From: CAYWPG01 sp964460035
Lineage (GTDB): Bacteria; Pseudomonadota; Gammaproteobacteria; Nitrococcales; AK92
DNA length: 64,000 bases
Reading direction: 5' to 3'
NCBI GenBank assembly: GCA_964460035.1
Contig: CAYWPG010000012.1
Location: 1 to 64,000, forward strand
Shown here: in pieces, positions 21,222 to 30,545 of the stretch
Position numbering within the stretch: the stretch's first letter is position 1
Layout of the letters: every line of letters starts with the position of its first letter
The notes under the pieces: generated by a model
The model's database searches: none
Seen by the model: the letters and a program-made list of their open reading frames with translations, nothing else
Told to the model about the DNA's origin: nothing
Translations under genes and position numbers: made by a program

Positions 21222-22250
21222 TCACGCGCTGGGCGCGACCGCGTCCACGCTGGCCAGATAGTCGGCGTAGCTGCGTACGTTCTGCGGCAGCCGCCCCGCT
21301 GAGTTCGCTTCCGGCACCAGCGCCACGTAATAGCGCTCGCGCCCCACGACGATCTCCGGGGTGTGCAGACAACTTTCCCAATCAACGATTTCTGGCCGGT
21401 AATAGCCGTCGCTGTTCGGAAAGTAAGGTATGGCCTGGCGCTCCTGCAGGCGCACGGCGAGTTCCGCCGGGCAGCGATGATCCGTCGCGACCTCCCATTG
21501 TGCCTGCATGTCGGCTTCGGTGAAGACGAGCAGCCGGCTCATGCGGGCATCGGCCGTGAGCAGGAGAAACCCGCTAGGCTCGGCGCTGAGATAGTACTCG
21601 ACGAAACCCTCGCGGCGGCACAGAGCGCGGAAGTAGCTACCGAACACCGCATCGTTGAGATAGACGGCGCTTTCCGACTGCAGGCCTCGGCGCAGCATCT
21701 GCGAGCTGGCCTGCAGATATTCGTACTGCAGTTCGCGGATCGCGCGGTTCACCAGAACCGCTGCCCGGCGCTCGCTCTTGGAGACGAAGCGATCGATCAG
21801 ACCTTCGTTGAAAGCGGCCACCGCGATCTTCTCGTCGCCTACGCCTGTCAGCAGAATCTTCTTGATCTGCTGATTGGTGATCAGCCGGCAGAACTCCAGG
21901 CCGTTCATCTTAGGCATATCGTAATCGACCACGACCACCGAAACTTCATCGAAGCGGTTGGGGTTACCGATCTCCTGCTCGAGCTGCGTGACGTCGAGGC
22001 GAATCAGCTGATCGCCGGGATGCGCCACCGTCGCATGGGGGACCACCGTGCAGCAGCGCTGATGCAGCGGGTAGGCCTGCTCCGTCTGATCGATGAAGCG
22101 CAACGCCGCCTGCGGGGAATGGAAGAGACGATAAGCGAGGCCTTCGTCCAGTTCAAGACTGAAATTGGCAAGGAACGGTGGATCGTCGTCCACGAAGGCT
22201 ACCGTGGTGGGGAAATAATACGGTAATACTTTGTTCTTATCCGCGAACAT
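21222..22250 (-). CDS. Response regulator with an expanded REC domain and an unrecognised C-terminal domain
   Basis: 342 residues from ATG 22250, which has AAGGA six bases upstream (an adjacent ATG at 22253 is too close to it). The N-terminus is a receiver domain: acidic residues Asp21-23 (FVDDDPPF), phospho-acceptor Asp109 (VVVDYDMPKMNG), Thr135 (LLTGVG) and Lys158 (RFVSKSE). Between the second helix and the third strand lie about 50 extra residues (roughly 53-103), so the phospho-acceptor is much later than the usual position near 55. Residues 165-342 do not match a DNA-binding output domain that I recognise. No kinase gene adjoins it. The role is unknown; it may signal through protein contact. 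Confidence 0.8.
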   Translation of the reverse strand: MFADKNKVLPYYFPTTVAFVDDDPPFLANFSLELDEGLAYRLFHSPQAALRFIDQTEQAYPLHQRCCTVVPHATVAHPGDQLIRLDVTQLEQEIGNPNRFDEVSVVVVDYDMPKMNGLEFCRLITNQQIKKILLTGVGDEKIAVAAFNEGLIDRFVSKSERRAAVLVNRAIRELQYEYLQASSQMLRRGLQSESAVYLNDAVFGSYFRALCRREGFVEYYLSAEPSGFLLLTADARMSRLLVFTEADMQAQWEVATDHRCPAELAVRLQERQAIPYFPNSDGYYRPEIVDWESCLHTPEIVVGRERYYVALVPEANSAGRLPQNVRSYADYLASVDAVAPSA

Positions 22251-22609
22251 CATTCGTCCTTCGGCAGCGTCGACCCGGCCCGGAACACCGCAAGACCGCC
22301 ACGCCGCACCCTGACTATACCCCGGGGCCGTTTCCACCAACCCGGCCCACCCCCCTAACCCCTAAAAGCTAAAGGATTTCGCGCCCTGGAACTAGTGCCG
22401 ACACATTCGACCGCCCCGGGCTCTCCCACTTCCTTAAAGCATACTCGAGTTCGCTCAATTCCGCCCTGCAAAACCGCTCGGCCGCGTTAGAATATTCGCT
22501 CACCAAGACCGCGCCGCCATTTTTTGGCAAGCTTGTACCCACACTGCCGTGCCGGCAGCGGCGCTCGCGCGCCGGCGGCCAACGACAACGAACAACCAAG
22601 GGAGGCACC
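22251..22609. other. Divergent intergenic region before aapJ
   Basis: 359 bases between the response regulator gene and aapJ. It should hold both promoters. A weak -10-like TAGAAT is present around 22488, without a convincing -35. A strong Shine-Dalgarno (AAGGGAGG) precedes the aapJ ATG. No gene or hairpin is evident. Confidence 0.45.
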
Positions 22610-23623
22610 ATGTCCAGCTCGCTGCGACTGCTCAGCGCCCTGGCGGCGCTGCTACTGGCCCTACCCGCACTGGCAAGTCCGACACTAGATGCCGTTAAGC
22701 AAAGGGGCCACCTGCGCTGCGGAGTCAGCCAAGGCCTGACGGGTTTTTCCAGTCCTGCGGAAGGCGGCCGCTGGACCGGCCTAGACGTAGACTTTTGCCG
22801 TGCCGTGGCGGCGGCGGTCCTGGGAGATGCCGACCGCGTCCGCTACACTCCCACCTCGGCCACCGAGCGTTTCACGGCCCTGCAATCGGGCGAGATCGAC
22901 ATACTCTCCCGCAATACCACCTGGAGCATGGTGCGCGATACGCAGCTTGGGCTTCACTTCGCCGGAGTCATTTACTACGACGGCCAGGGGTTCATGGTGC
23001 GCAAGGAGCTGGGCGTAGAGTCCGCGCGCGACCTGGATGGCGCAACGCTGTGCACCAACGCGGGAACCACCACCGAGCTGAACGCCGCCGATTACTTCCG
23101 CGCCCAAGGCATGCGCTATACACCGGTGGTATTCGAGCGCAGCGACGAGGTGCTCGGCGCGTACGAATCCGGCCGCTGCGACGTCTATACCAGCGATCTG
23201 TCCGGGCTCTACGCTCAGCGTATCCGGCTGCGCAACCCCGACGAGCACATCATTCTGCCGGAGGTCATCTCCAAAGAGCCGCTGGGCCCGATGGTGCGGC
23301 AAGGCGATGACACCTGGTTCAATATCGTCAAGTGGATCTTGTTCGCGCTGATCGAGGCCGAGGAGCTCAACGTCAACTCGCAGAACGTTCAGGAGCAGCT
23401 CAAGAGTGCCAATCCGGCCGTGCGCCGCCTGCTCAACGTAGACGGCAATCTCGGGCAAAATCTTGGGCTCCCGGCCGGCTGGGTCGCCCAGATGATCCGT
23501 CAGGTCGGCAATTACGGCGAGATCTACGATCGCAACCTGGGCGCGCCGCCGCTGTCGATTCCGCGCGGTCAGAACGCGCTGTGGCGCGATGGCGGGCTCC
23601 TGTACGCCCCGCCCTTCCGCTAG
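22610..23623 (+). CDS. aapJ: General L-amino acid ABC transporter, periplasmic binding protein
   Basis: 337 residues with a Sec signal peptide (MSSSLRLLSALAALLLALPALA, cleavage near residue 22-23) and a family-3 solute-binding fold. The opening SPTLDAVKQRGHLRCGVSQG and later segments FTALQSGEIDILSRNTTW, AGTTTELNAADYF and DVYTSDLSGLYAQRIRL are characteristic of AapJ/BztA proteins, which bind a broad range of L-amino acids. It opens the four-gene aapJQMP operon. AAGGGAGG lies upstream of the ATG. A strong inverted repeat (23638-23680) follows the stop, which may stabilise the aapJ transcript over the membrane genes. Confidence 0.95.
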   Translation: MSSSLRLLSALAALLLALPALASPTLDAVKQRGHLRCGVSQGLTGFSSPAEGGRWTGLDVDFCRAVAAAVLGDADRVRYTPTSATERFTALQSGEIDILSRNTTWSMVRDTQLGLHFAGVIYYDGQGFMVRKELGVESARDLDGATLCTNAGTTTELNAADYFRAQGMRYTPVVFERSDEVLGAYESGRCDVYTSDLSGLYAQRIRLRNPDEHIILPEVISKEPLGPMVRQGDDTWFNIVKWILFALIEAEELNVNSQNVQEQLKSANPAVRRLLNVDGNLGQNLGLPAGWVAQMIRQVGNYGEIYDRNLGAPPLSIPRGQNALWRDGGLLYAPPFR

Positions 23624-23637
23624 CGGCTCTTGCCGTA

Positions 23638-23680
23638 GGCGGCGAGCGGGCCATGTCAGCCATGCGCTGCGCTCGCCGCC
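23638..23680 (+). other. Intercistronic hairpin between aapJ and aapQ
   Basis: 11-bp perfect inverted repeat GGCGGCGAGCG (23638-23648) / CGCTCGCCGCC (23670-23680) around a 21-base loop, with no T run after it. Position directly after a binding-protein gene fits a structure that protects the upstream mRNA or partly attenuates transcription, giving excess binding protein over permease. Confidence 0.55.
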
Positions 23681-23701
23681 ATCGAGCCAGTAGAGACTCG
23701 A

Positions 23702-24886
23702 ATGAATCGCCGCGACCGCGACACTTCCTACAGAATCCCGTTCTGGCGTAACGCACGTATCCGCGCCTTGCTGCTGCAGGCCGCGCTTCTGGCGGCGGTG
23801 GCGGCGCTGATCGTCTTTCTGGTCGACAACACGCTCACCAACCTGGCGCGCCAGGGCATAACCTCCGGCTTCGGCTTTCTCAATCAGCCGGCCGGCTTCG
23901 GAATCGGCTTTTCGTTAATCCCCTACGACGAAGCGATGAGTTACGGCCGGGCGTTCCTGGTTGGGCTGACCAACACGCTGCTGCTAGCCGCCCTGTCTAT
24001 AGTCACCGCAACGGTTCTCGGCTTCGTCGTCGGCGTCGCCCGGCTGTCCTCCAACTGGCTGATCCGGCTGTGGGCTGGGGTGTACGTCGAAGTCTTTCGC
24101 AATCTGCCGCTGCTGCTGCAGATCTTCGTCTGGTACTTCGCGGTGTTGCGCAGCCTGCCGCACCCGCGGCAAAGCTACTCGCTGCTCGATCTGGTCTATC
24201 TGAGCAACCGGGGCATCTACGTGCCGCGCCCTGTCGCCGAGGACGGTTTCGGCTGGGTCGTGCTGGCGCTGACGCTGGGCCTGGTCCTGACCGCCGCTGT
24301 GCTACTGTGGGCGCGGCGGCAGCGCCTGCGGACCGGATCGGCACCGCGTGGCTACGCCCTCGCGTGGCTGATCGCCCCGCTGCTCGTGGCGCTGGCCGCG
24401 CTGGCCACCGGCGGGCCGCTGCACTGGGACGTGCCGCAGCTGCAGCGCTTCAATTTCAGCGGCGGCATGACGCTGATTCCGGAGTTCGTGGCTCTGTGGC
24501 TCGCGCTGTCGATCTACACCGCGGCGTTTATCGCGGAGATCGTCCGGGCCGGCATTCAGTCGGTAGCGAAGGGGCAGCGCGAGGCAGCGGCGGCGCTGGG
24601 ACTCTCGCCGCGCCTGGAGCTTCGCAAGGTCGTGCTGCCGCAGGCCATGCGGGTCATCGTCCCGCCGCTGACCAACCAGTACCTGAACCTGACCAAGAAC
24701 TCGTCGCTGGCGGCCGCCATCGCCTATCCCGAGCTGGTTTCCGTGTTCGCCGGAACGGTGCTGAATCAGACGGGGCAAGCCATCGAGGTGATCGCGATCA
24801 CCATGGCGGTGTACCTCTCCCTGAGCTTGGCGATCGCCGCCTTCATGAACTGGTATAACCGCCGTCAACTGCGCACGGAGCGATGA
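23702..24886 (+). CDS. aapQ: General L-amino acid ABC transporter, permease AapQ
   Basis: A 394-residue inner-membrane permease with about eight hydrophobic segments. The N-terminal half contains the QAGFGF-like periplasmic element of this family (FGFLNQPAGFGIGFSLI), and the C-terminal half has the inner-membrane EAA motif region (GQREAAAALGLSPRLELRKVVLPQAMRVIVPP) that contacts the ATPase. Length and layout match AapQ/BztB, which are longer than the usual HisM/HisQ-type permeases. It forms a heterodimer with AapM. The stop TGA overlaps the aapM ATG in an ATGA junction, indicating coupled translation. Confidence 0.95.
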   Translation: MNRRDRDTSYRIPFWRNARIRALLLQAALLAAVAALIVFLVDNTLTNLARQGITSGFGFLNQPAGFGIGFSLIPYDEAMSYGRAFLVGLTNTLLLAALSIVTATVLGFVVGVARLSSNWLIRLWAGVYVEVFRNLPLLLQIFVWYFAVLRSLPHPRQSYSLLDLVYLSNRGIYVPRPVAEDGFGWVVLALTLGLVLTAAVLLWARRQRLRTGSAPRGYALAWLIAPLLVALAALATGGPLHWDVPQLQRFNFSGGMTLIPEFVALWLALSIYTAAFIAEIVRAGIQSVAKGQREAAAALGLSPRLELRKVVLPQAMRVIVPPLTNQYLNLTKNSSLAAAIAYPELVSVFAGTVLNQTGQAIEVIAITMAVYLSLSLAIAAFMNWYNRRQLRTER

Positions 24887-26034
24887 CCGATGATCGATTG
24901 CTCGAACCGGCACGCCAGCATCGCCACCGCGGAGGCATTGTGCCGATGACGTCCCCGCCTCCCGTACCCCGTCGCAGCGCCTGGGGCTGGGCCCGCAAAA
25001 ACTTGTTCGCCAGCCCGCTGCAGGCACTGCTGACACTGATCGGCATCGCGCTGTTTTTGCTGGTAGTGCCGCCGCTGATGGACTGGGCGCTGCTCTCCGC
25101 CGACTTCACAGGTCAGACCCGCGACGACTGCCACGGCGAGGGCGCCTGCTGGGTGTTCGTACGGGTTTACCTGCCGCAGTTCCTCTACGGGTTTTACCCG
25201 GAAGAGCTGCGCTGGCGGGTGAACTTGGCCTTCGCGGTATTGGTCCTGCTGCTGATACCGCTGTTTCTGCGGGTGTTCCCCTTCAAGCGTGCCGTGGTCG
25301 GCGTGCTGGCGCTCGGCTATCCGCCGCTTGCCTGGTGGCTGTTCCACGGCGGCGTACTGGGCATGCCGGTGGTAGAAACGCACCTCTGGGGCGGGCTGTT
25401 CCTGACGCTGATCATCGCCGGGGTCGGTTCGGTCGCCGCGCTGCCGCTGGGTATCCTGCTCGCCCTGGGACGACGCTCCGAGCTGCCGGTGGTGAAAAGC
25501 GTATGCACCGTGTTCATAGAGTTCTGGCGCGGCGTACCGCTGATCACGGTGCTGTTCATGGCCTCGGTGATGCTGCCGCTGTTCCTGCCCTATGGCGTCA
25601 ACGTCGATAAGCTGCTGCGCGCGCTGATCGGGGTGACGCTGTTCGCCGGCGCTTACATGGCCGAAGTGGTACGCGGCGGCTTGCAGGGCATTCCCCGCGG
25701 CCAGTACGAGGCGGGGACCGCGCTCGGGCTGTCATACTGGCAGCTCACCGGTCTGATCGTGCTGCCGCAGGCAATGAAGATGGTGATCCCCGGCATCGTC
25801 AACAGCTTTATCGCGCTGTTCAAGGACACCACGCTGGTGCTGATCATCGGCCTGTTCGATCTGCTGGGCATGGTGCAGGCAGCCGCTACCGACCCCCAAT
25901 GGCTGGGCTACGCGCTCGAAGGCTATGTATTCGCGAGCGTCATCTTCTGGGTGTTCTGCTACGGAATCTCGGTCTATAGCCGCCGCCTGGAGCGACGCCT
26001 GCAGCATGATCGCATGCCGCCGGTGAAACACTGA
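24883..26034 (+). CDS. aapM: General L-amino acid ABC transporter, permease AapM
   Basis: A 383-residue permease, partner of AapQ. It starts at the ATG of the ATGA overlap with aapQ; a later ATG at 24946 (MTSPPPVPRR) is an alternative. Several transmembrane segments are visible. The EAA loop region GQYEAGTALGLSYWQLTGLIVLPQ lies in the C-terminal third, followed by FKDTTLVLIIGLFDLLGM, a segment highly typical of AapM/BztC. It forms the second half of the translocation pore for L-amino acids. aapP follows at once. Confidence 0.95.
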   Translation: MTDDRLLEPARQHRHRGGIVPMTSPPPVPRRSAWGWARKNLFASPLQALLTLIGIALFLLVVPPLMDWALLSADFTGQTRDDCHGEGACWVFVRVYLPQFLYGFYPEELRWRVNLAFAVLVLLLIPLFLRVFPFKRAVVGVLALGYPPLAWWLFHGGVLGMPVVETHLWGGLFLTLIIAGVGSVAALPLGILLALGRRSELPVVKSVCTVFIEFWRGVPLITVLFMASVMLPLFLPYGVNVDKLLRALIGVTLFAGAYMAEVVRGGLQGIPRGQYEAGTALGLSYWQLTGLIVLPQAMKMVIPGIVNSFIALFKDTTLVLIIGLFDLLGMVQAAATDPQWLGYALEGYVFASVIFWVFCYGISVYSRRLERRLQHDRMPPVKH

Positions 26035-26049
26035 TTGGGAGGAAAGGCG

Positions 26050-26790
26050 ATGGATAACCTCGCCATCCGCTTCGAGCGAGTCAATAAGTGGTTCGATCGC
26101 TTCCACGTGCTAAAGGACGTTTCGCTGGACGTGGCAACGGGAGAGCGCATCGTCATCTGCGGTCCCTCGGGCTCGGGAAAGTCCACGCTGATCCGCTGCA
26201 TCAATCAGCTGGAGAAGCATCAGCGCGGCCGTATCGTGGTCAACGGCGTAGAACTCACGGAGGACGTCAAACGGATCGAGCAGGTGCGCCGCGAGGTCGG
26301 CATGGTCTTCCAGCACTTCAATCTCTTTCCGCACCTGACGGTGCTGGAGAACTGCACGCTGGCGCCGATCTGGGTGCGCCGCATGCCCAAGCGGGAGGCC
26401 GAACGACTGGCGATGGAGTATCTGGAACGGGTGCGCATCCCGGAAAAGGCCACCGCCTACCCAGGCCAGCTATCGGGCGGGCAGCAGCAGCGCGTTGCCA
26501 TAGCGCGGGCGCTGTGCATGCAGCCCAAGATCATGCTGTTCGATGAGCCCACCTCGGCGCTGGACCCGGAAATGATCAAGGAAGTGCTGGACGTGATGAC
26601 CGAGCTTGCCGACTCCGGCATGACCATGCTGGTGGTCACGCACGAGATGGGCTTTGCCCGTCAGGTCGCCGACCGCGTGGTGTTCATGGACGAGGGGCGC
26701 ATCGTCGAGCAAGCGCCGCCGCAGGCATTCTTCAGCGCGCCGCAAAGCGAGCGGGCGCGGCAATTCCTGGGGCAGATCTTGGGACACTGA
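26050..26790 (+). CDS. aapP: General L-amino acid ABC transporter, ATP-binding protein
   Basis: 246 residues from ATG 26050, which has GGGAGGAAAGG upstream; the frame is open to a TTG at 26035, but that would read through the ribosome binding site. Walker A is GPSGSGKST, the Q-loop VFQHFNLFPHLT, the signature LSGGQQQRVAIARAL, Walker B IMLFDEPTSALD and the H-loop VVTHEMGFA. It energises uptake through AapQ/AapM. It is the last gene of the operon and converges on liuE with 24 bases between stops; a weak 6-bp stem (GTAAAG/CTTTAC, 26799-26818) lies there. Confidence 0.96.
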   Translation: MDNLAIRFERVNKWFDRFHVLKDVSLDVATGERIVICGPSGSGKSTLIRCINQLEKHQRGRIVVNGVELTEDVKRIEQVRREVGMVFQHFNLFPHLTVLENCTLAPIWVRRMPKREAERLAMEYLERVRIPEKATAYPGQLSGGQQQRVAIARALCMQPKIMLFDEPTSALDPEMIKEVLDVMTELADSGMTMLVVTHEMGFARQVADRVVFMDEGRIVEQAPPQAFFSAPQSERARQFLGQILGH

Positions 26791-26814
26791 AGACCGGCGT
26801 AAAGCGTGGCGTCT

Positions 26815-27717
26815 TTACAGTTTCGCCGCCAGGGCCTGCGCAACCTTGGACGCGGGCTCCCGCCCGAGCTTAGCGCAGATCCAGCGCCCCACGGCGGCCA
26901 ATGCCTCCAGATCCACGCCCGTCTCCACTCCCATGCCATCGAGCATGTAGACCACATCCTCGGTCGCCACATTGCCTGATGCGCCCTTGGCATAAGGGCA
27001 CCCGCCCAGCCCCGCCACGGAGGAATCTATGGTGGCCACGCCCAGCTGCATCACCGCCAGCAGATTCGCCAGCGCCTGGCCGTAGGTGTCGTGAAAATGC
27101 GCGGCCAGCCTCTCCAACGGCACCCGCTCGGCCACCGCGCCTATCATGCGCTGTGCCTTGAGCGGCGTGCCGGCGCCTATGGTGTCGCCCAGCGAGATCT
27201 CGTAGCACCCCATCCTATAGAGCTTCTCGGCCACCTCGGCGACGGCCTGCGGCGCGATCTCCCCTTCGTAGGGACAGCCCAGCACACAGGAAACATAGCC
27301 GCGCACGCGCACGCCGTGCTCCCGCGCCGCCGCCACCACCGGAGCGAAGCGCTCCAGGCTCTCGGCGATGGAACAATTGATATTCTTTTGCGAGAAGCTC
27401 TCGGACGCGGCGCCGAATACCGCCACCTCTTCCGCTCCGGCTGCCAGCGCCGCTTCAAAGCCCTTCATGTTGGGTGTCAGCACCGGATAGCTCGTGCCCG
27501 CGCGGCGGCGTATCCCACTCAGCACCGCCGCATGATCGGCCATTTGCGGCACCCACTTGGGCGAGACGAATGCCGTCGCCTCCACCACCGGCAGCCCTGC
27601 CGCCGCCAACCGCTCGATCAGCTCGATCTTGACTTCGGTGGGAATCACCGCCGGCTCGTTCTGCAGGCCGTCGCGCGGCCCAACTTCGACGATCTTCACC
27701 TTGTCCGGTATCGACAT
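26815..27717 (-). CDS. liuE: Hydroxymethylglutaryl-CoA lyase
   Basis: 300 residues from ATG 27717, with GGAG upstream; a GTG 15 bases earlier is less likely. It is a DRE-TIM metallolyase: opening VKIVEVGPRDGLQNE with the metal/catalytic Arg-Asp, SLGDTIGAGTP, AAHFHDTYGQAL with metal-binding His, and the family signature GLGGCPYAKGASGN with the active-site Cys. It cleaves HMG-CoA to acetoacetate and acetyl-CoA, the last step of leucine breakdown. It ends the liuABCDE operon, and starts 22 bases downstream of the liuD stop. Confidence 0.96.
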   Translation of the reverse strand: MSIPDKVKIVEVGPRDGLQNEPAVIPTEVKIELIERLAAAGLPVVEATAFVSPKWVPQMADHAAVLSGIRRRAGTSYPVLTPNMKGFEAALAAGAEEVAVFGAASESFSQKNINCSIAESLERFAPVVAAAREHGVRVRGYVSCVLGCPYEGEIAPQAVAEVAEKLYRMGCYEISLGDTIGAGTPLKAQRMIGAVAERVPLERLAAHFHDTYGQALANLLAVMQLGVATIDSSVAGLGGCPYAKGASGNVATEDVVYMLDGMGVETGVDLEALAAVGRWICAKLGREPASKVAQALAAKL

Positions 27718-27739
27718 AGCTGTGCTCCGCACTCGGTCC

Positions 27740-29740
27740 TCACCCTGCCGCGGTGATGGAAAGCAGCTCCGCGCCCTCGCTGACCTGATCGCCCGGCGCG
27801 TAGTGCACGCTCTCCACCACGCCCGCCGAAAAAGCGCGAATGGTGTACTCCATCTTCATGGCTTCCAGCACCAGCAGCGGATCGCCTTCGGCCACCGTAT
27901 CGCCCGGCTCGACCAGCACCGCCACCACCACGCCCGGCATAGGGGCGGTAAGACTGCCTTCCACCAGCTCATCGTCGATGCCAACGCTCAGCGGATCGTG
28001 CACCACCAGCGTGCGCGTCTCGTCCCCCACCGTCACGACCAGCCTATCGCCGCTGCGCAACGCGCGCGCGCTCAAATACACTCCGTCCAGCTCCACCCGC
28101 AGCGAGCCATCGTCGGCGAGGGTGCCGCGCGCGCTCATCTCGCCCCCCGGCAGTTCGAGCGCGAAGCCGTCGCTGCGGTAGTGCGCGGTGACCGCCACAT
28201 CCCGTTCGCCATCGCGCAGATGCAAGGTATGGTGGTTGTCGCTGTTCGGCTGCCAGCCATCGGTGCTGTGCCATGGCGAGCACGGCTCGCTGGAGGCCGC
28301 GGCGCGCGCGCGCGCGGCCCGCTCGACGCTGAGCAGCTCATAGAGCGCAGCGACCGCCAGCACCCTATCGCTGGCCGCAGCCGCCGGCGGCAACAGCTCC
28401 TCACGGTAGCGCTCGATAAAGCCGGTATCCACGCCACCGGCGGCGAACGCCGGGTGCGCGGCGACACGGGCAAGAAAGTCCAGATTGGTCGCAGTGCCGA
28501 CCACCGCATACTCGGCAAGCGCCTGCTGCAATCGCCGCAGCGCGCGATCGCGGTCGCTGTCCCAGACGATCAGCTTGGCGATCATGGGATCGTAGTGCAC
28601 CGAAATGACATCACCCTCGCGCACACCGATGTCTATGCGCACATGAGGCGACTCGAGGGGGCTGCGCAAGTGCTCGATAGTGCCGGTGGCGGGCAGGAAA
28701 TCGCGCTCGGGATCCTCGGCATAAATCCGCGCCTCGAAGGCATGCCCGGCGATGGCGAGCTCCTCCTGCCGCCGCGGCAGCGCACCGCCGGCGGCGACCT
28801 GAAGCTGCCAGGCCACCAAGTCCTCGCCGGTAATGAACTCCGTGACCGGATGTTCCACCTGCAGCCGCGTGTTCATTTCCATGAAATAAAAGCTGCCGCC
28901 CGCGTCCATGATGAACTCGACGGTGCCGGCACCTACGTAGCCTATCGCCCGCGCCGCAGCCACCGCCGCCGCGCCCATTGCCGCCCGCTGCTCTTCGCTA
29001 AGGCCCGGAGCCGGCGCCTCTTCTATCACTTTCTGGTGGCGTCGCTGCACAGAGCAATCGCGCTCGAACAGATGCACGACGTTACCGTGGCTGTCGGCGA
29101 ACACCTGCAGCTCCACGTGACGCGGCTGCAGCACGTACTTCTCGATCAGCACGTGATCGTCGCCGAACGCGGCGGCAGCCTCCCGCTTCGCGCTGGCCAG
29201 CGCCTCGGCGAAATCGGCCGGGCGATCGACCCGGCGCATGCCTTTGCCGCCCCCGCCGGCAGCGGCCTTGATCAGCACTGGGTAGCCGATCCGCTCGGCC
29301 TGTTGCGCGAGAAACTCCGCATCCTGCTCCTCGCCGTGATAACCCGGCACCAGCGGCACGCCCGCCTGCGCCATGATCTCCTTGGCCGCGCTCTTGGAGC
29401 CCATCGCGCGGATCGCGCTCGCCGGCGGGCCGATGAAGACCATGCCCGCGGCCTCGCAGGCTTCGGCGAAAGCGGCGTTCTCCGACAAAAAGCCGTAACC
29501 GGGATGAATGGCCTGCGCGCCGCTCGCGCGCGCAACTTCCAAAATGCGCTCGATGTTCAAATAGCTTTGCCGTGCGGGCGCGGGACCTATCGGCCAGGCC
29601 TCATCGCACAGCTGCACGTGCAACGCCTGCGCATCGGCCTCGGAGTAAACGCCCACGGTGCGCACCCCCAGCGCGCGGCAAGTACGAGCGATCCGGCAGG
29701 CGATTTCGCCGCGGTTGGCGATGAGGATCTTCTCGAACAT
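27740..29740 (-). CDS. liuD: Methylcrotonyl-CoA carboxylase, biotin-carrying alpha subunit
   Basis: 666 residues. The order is a biotin carboxylase domain from residue 1 (FEKILIANRGEIACRIARTC; ATP-grasp GGGGKGMR; MNTRLQVEHPVTE), a linking BT domain, and a C-terminal biotinyl domain with EAMKMEY, biotin on Lys629. Length matches the alpha subunits of methylcrotonyl-CoA and related acyl-CoA carboxylases. With LiuB it carboxylates 3-methylcrotonyl-CoA to 3-methylglutaconyl-CoA. It begins three bases after the liuC stop, so the genes are tightly coupled. Confidence 0.96.
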   Translation of the reverse strand: MFEKILIANRGEIACRIARTCRALGVRTVGVYSEADAQALHVQLCDEAWPIGPAPARQSYLNIERILEVARASGAQAIHPGYGFLSENAAFAEACEAAGMVFIGPPASAIRAMGSKSAAKEIMAQAGVPLVPGYHGEEQDAEFLAQQAERIGYPVLIKAAAGGGGKGMRRVDRPADFAEALASAKREAAAAFGDDHVLIEKYVLQPRHVELQVFADSHGNVVHLFERDCSVQRRHQKVIEEAPAPGLSEEQRAAMGAAAVAAARAIGYVGAGTVEFIMDAGGSFYFMEMNTRLQVEHPVTEFITGEDLVAWQLQVAAGGALPRRQEELAIAGHAFEARIYAEDPERDFLPATGTIEHLRSPLESPHVRIDIGVREGDVISVHYDPMIAKLIVWDSDRDRALRRLQQALAEYAVVGTATNLDFLARVAAHPAFAAGGVDTGFIERYREELLPPAAAASDRVLAVAALYELLSVERAARARAAASSEPCSPWHSTDGWQPNSDNHHTLHLRDGERDVAVTAHYRSDGFALELPGGEMSARGTLADDGSLRVELDGVYLSARALRSGDRLVVTVGDETRTLVVHDPLSVGIDDELVEGSLTAPMPGVVVAVLVEPGDTVAEGDPLLVLEAMKMEYTIRAFSAGVVESVHYAPGDQVSEGAELLSITAAG

Positions 29741-29743
29741 CGG

Positions 29744-30532
29744 CTAGTCCTCGACCCAGCGCGGCTTGCGCTTCTCGAGGAACGCACTTATTCCTTCGCG
29801 GCCTTCCGGCCCGACCCGAATATCGGCGATTCGGCGGGCGGTCTCCTCTATCATGACCCGGTCCACCGGTCCGCGGCCGACGAACCGCGCCAGCGCCTTG
29901 CTCGCGGCCATTGCCTCCGGCCCGTTCTGCGCCAGCTGTTGCAACAGGCTCTGCAGGCGCTGGTCCAGCGCATCCGCCGGCACCACCTCGTGCACCAGCC
30001 CTATGCGGTGCGCCTCGGCAGCGTCGAAACGCTCGGCCGTGACAAAATAGCGCCGCGCCTGCTGCTCGCCTATGGCCTTGACCACGTAGGGGGAGATCGC
30101 GGCCGGGATAAGGCCCAGCTTTACCTCCGACAGGCAAAAACTTGCCGCCTCACTGGCCAGCGCGATGTCGCAGCAGGCCACCAGCCCCACGCCGCCGCCG
30201 AATGCCGGCCCGTGCACGCGCGCAATGGTCGGCTTGGGAAGGCTATCCAAGGTTTCCATCAGCTCGGCCAGGGCCAGCGCATCGCGGTAATTCTCGTCGC
30301 GGGTGTAGCTGGCCATGCGCTGCATCCAGTTCAGATCGGCGCCTGCCGAAAAGCTCTTGCCGGCGCCGCCGAGCACGACCACGCGCACCGCTGGGTCCGC
30401 GCCCAGCGCGCGCAGGGTCGTCGTGAGCTGGGCGATCAGGGCGTCGTCGAAGGCATTGTGCCGCTCCGGCCGGTTGAGCATGACCGTGGCCACGCCGGCC
30501 TGCGTCTGCGTAATGAGATTGGAGTCGGACAT
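29744..30532 (-). CDS. liuC: Methylglutaconyl-CoA hydratase (enoyl-CoA hydratase family)
   Basis: 262 residues from ATG 30532 (MSDSNLITQTQ), with GAGGAAG upstream. The upstream open frame overlaps the end of liuB and is not needed. Crotonase-fold marks are LNRPERHNAFDDALI, the oxyanion-hole segment GAGKSFSAGADLNWMQRM and VHGPAFGGGVGLVACCDIALA. Its place between liuB and liuD identifies it as 3-methylglutaconyl-CoA hydratase, which makes HMG-CoA for LiuE. The assignment rests on context more than on residues specific to this hydratase. Confidence 0.93.
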   Translation of the reverse strand: MSDSNLITQTQAGVATVMLNRPERHNAFDDALIAQLTTTLRALGADPAVRVVVLGGAGKSFSAGADLNWMQRMASYTRDENYRDALALAELMETLDSLPKPTIARVHGPAFGGGVGLVACCDIALASEAASFCLSEVKLGLIPAAISPYVVKAIGEQQARRYFVTAERFDAAEAHRIGLVHEVVPADALDQRLQSLLQQLAQNGPEAMAASKALARFVGRGPVDRVMIEETARRIADIRVGPEGREGISAFLEKRKPRWVED

Positions 30533-30545
30533 CGCGATGCTTCCT

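Noticed and set aside
22369..22611. 80-codon minus-strand frame before aapJ
   Set aside because: It overlaps the aapJ ribosome binding site and start, and has no recognisable feature.
26799..26818. Small inverted repeat between aapP and liuE
   Set aside because: Only 6 bp and overlapping the liuE stop; too weak to call a bidirectional terminator.
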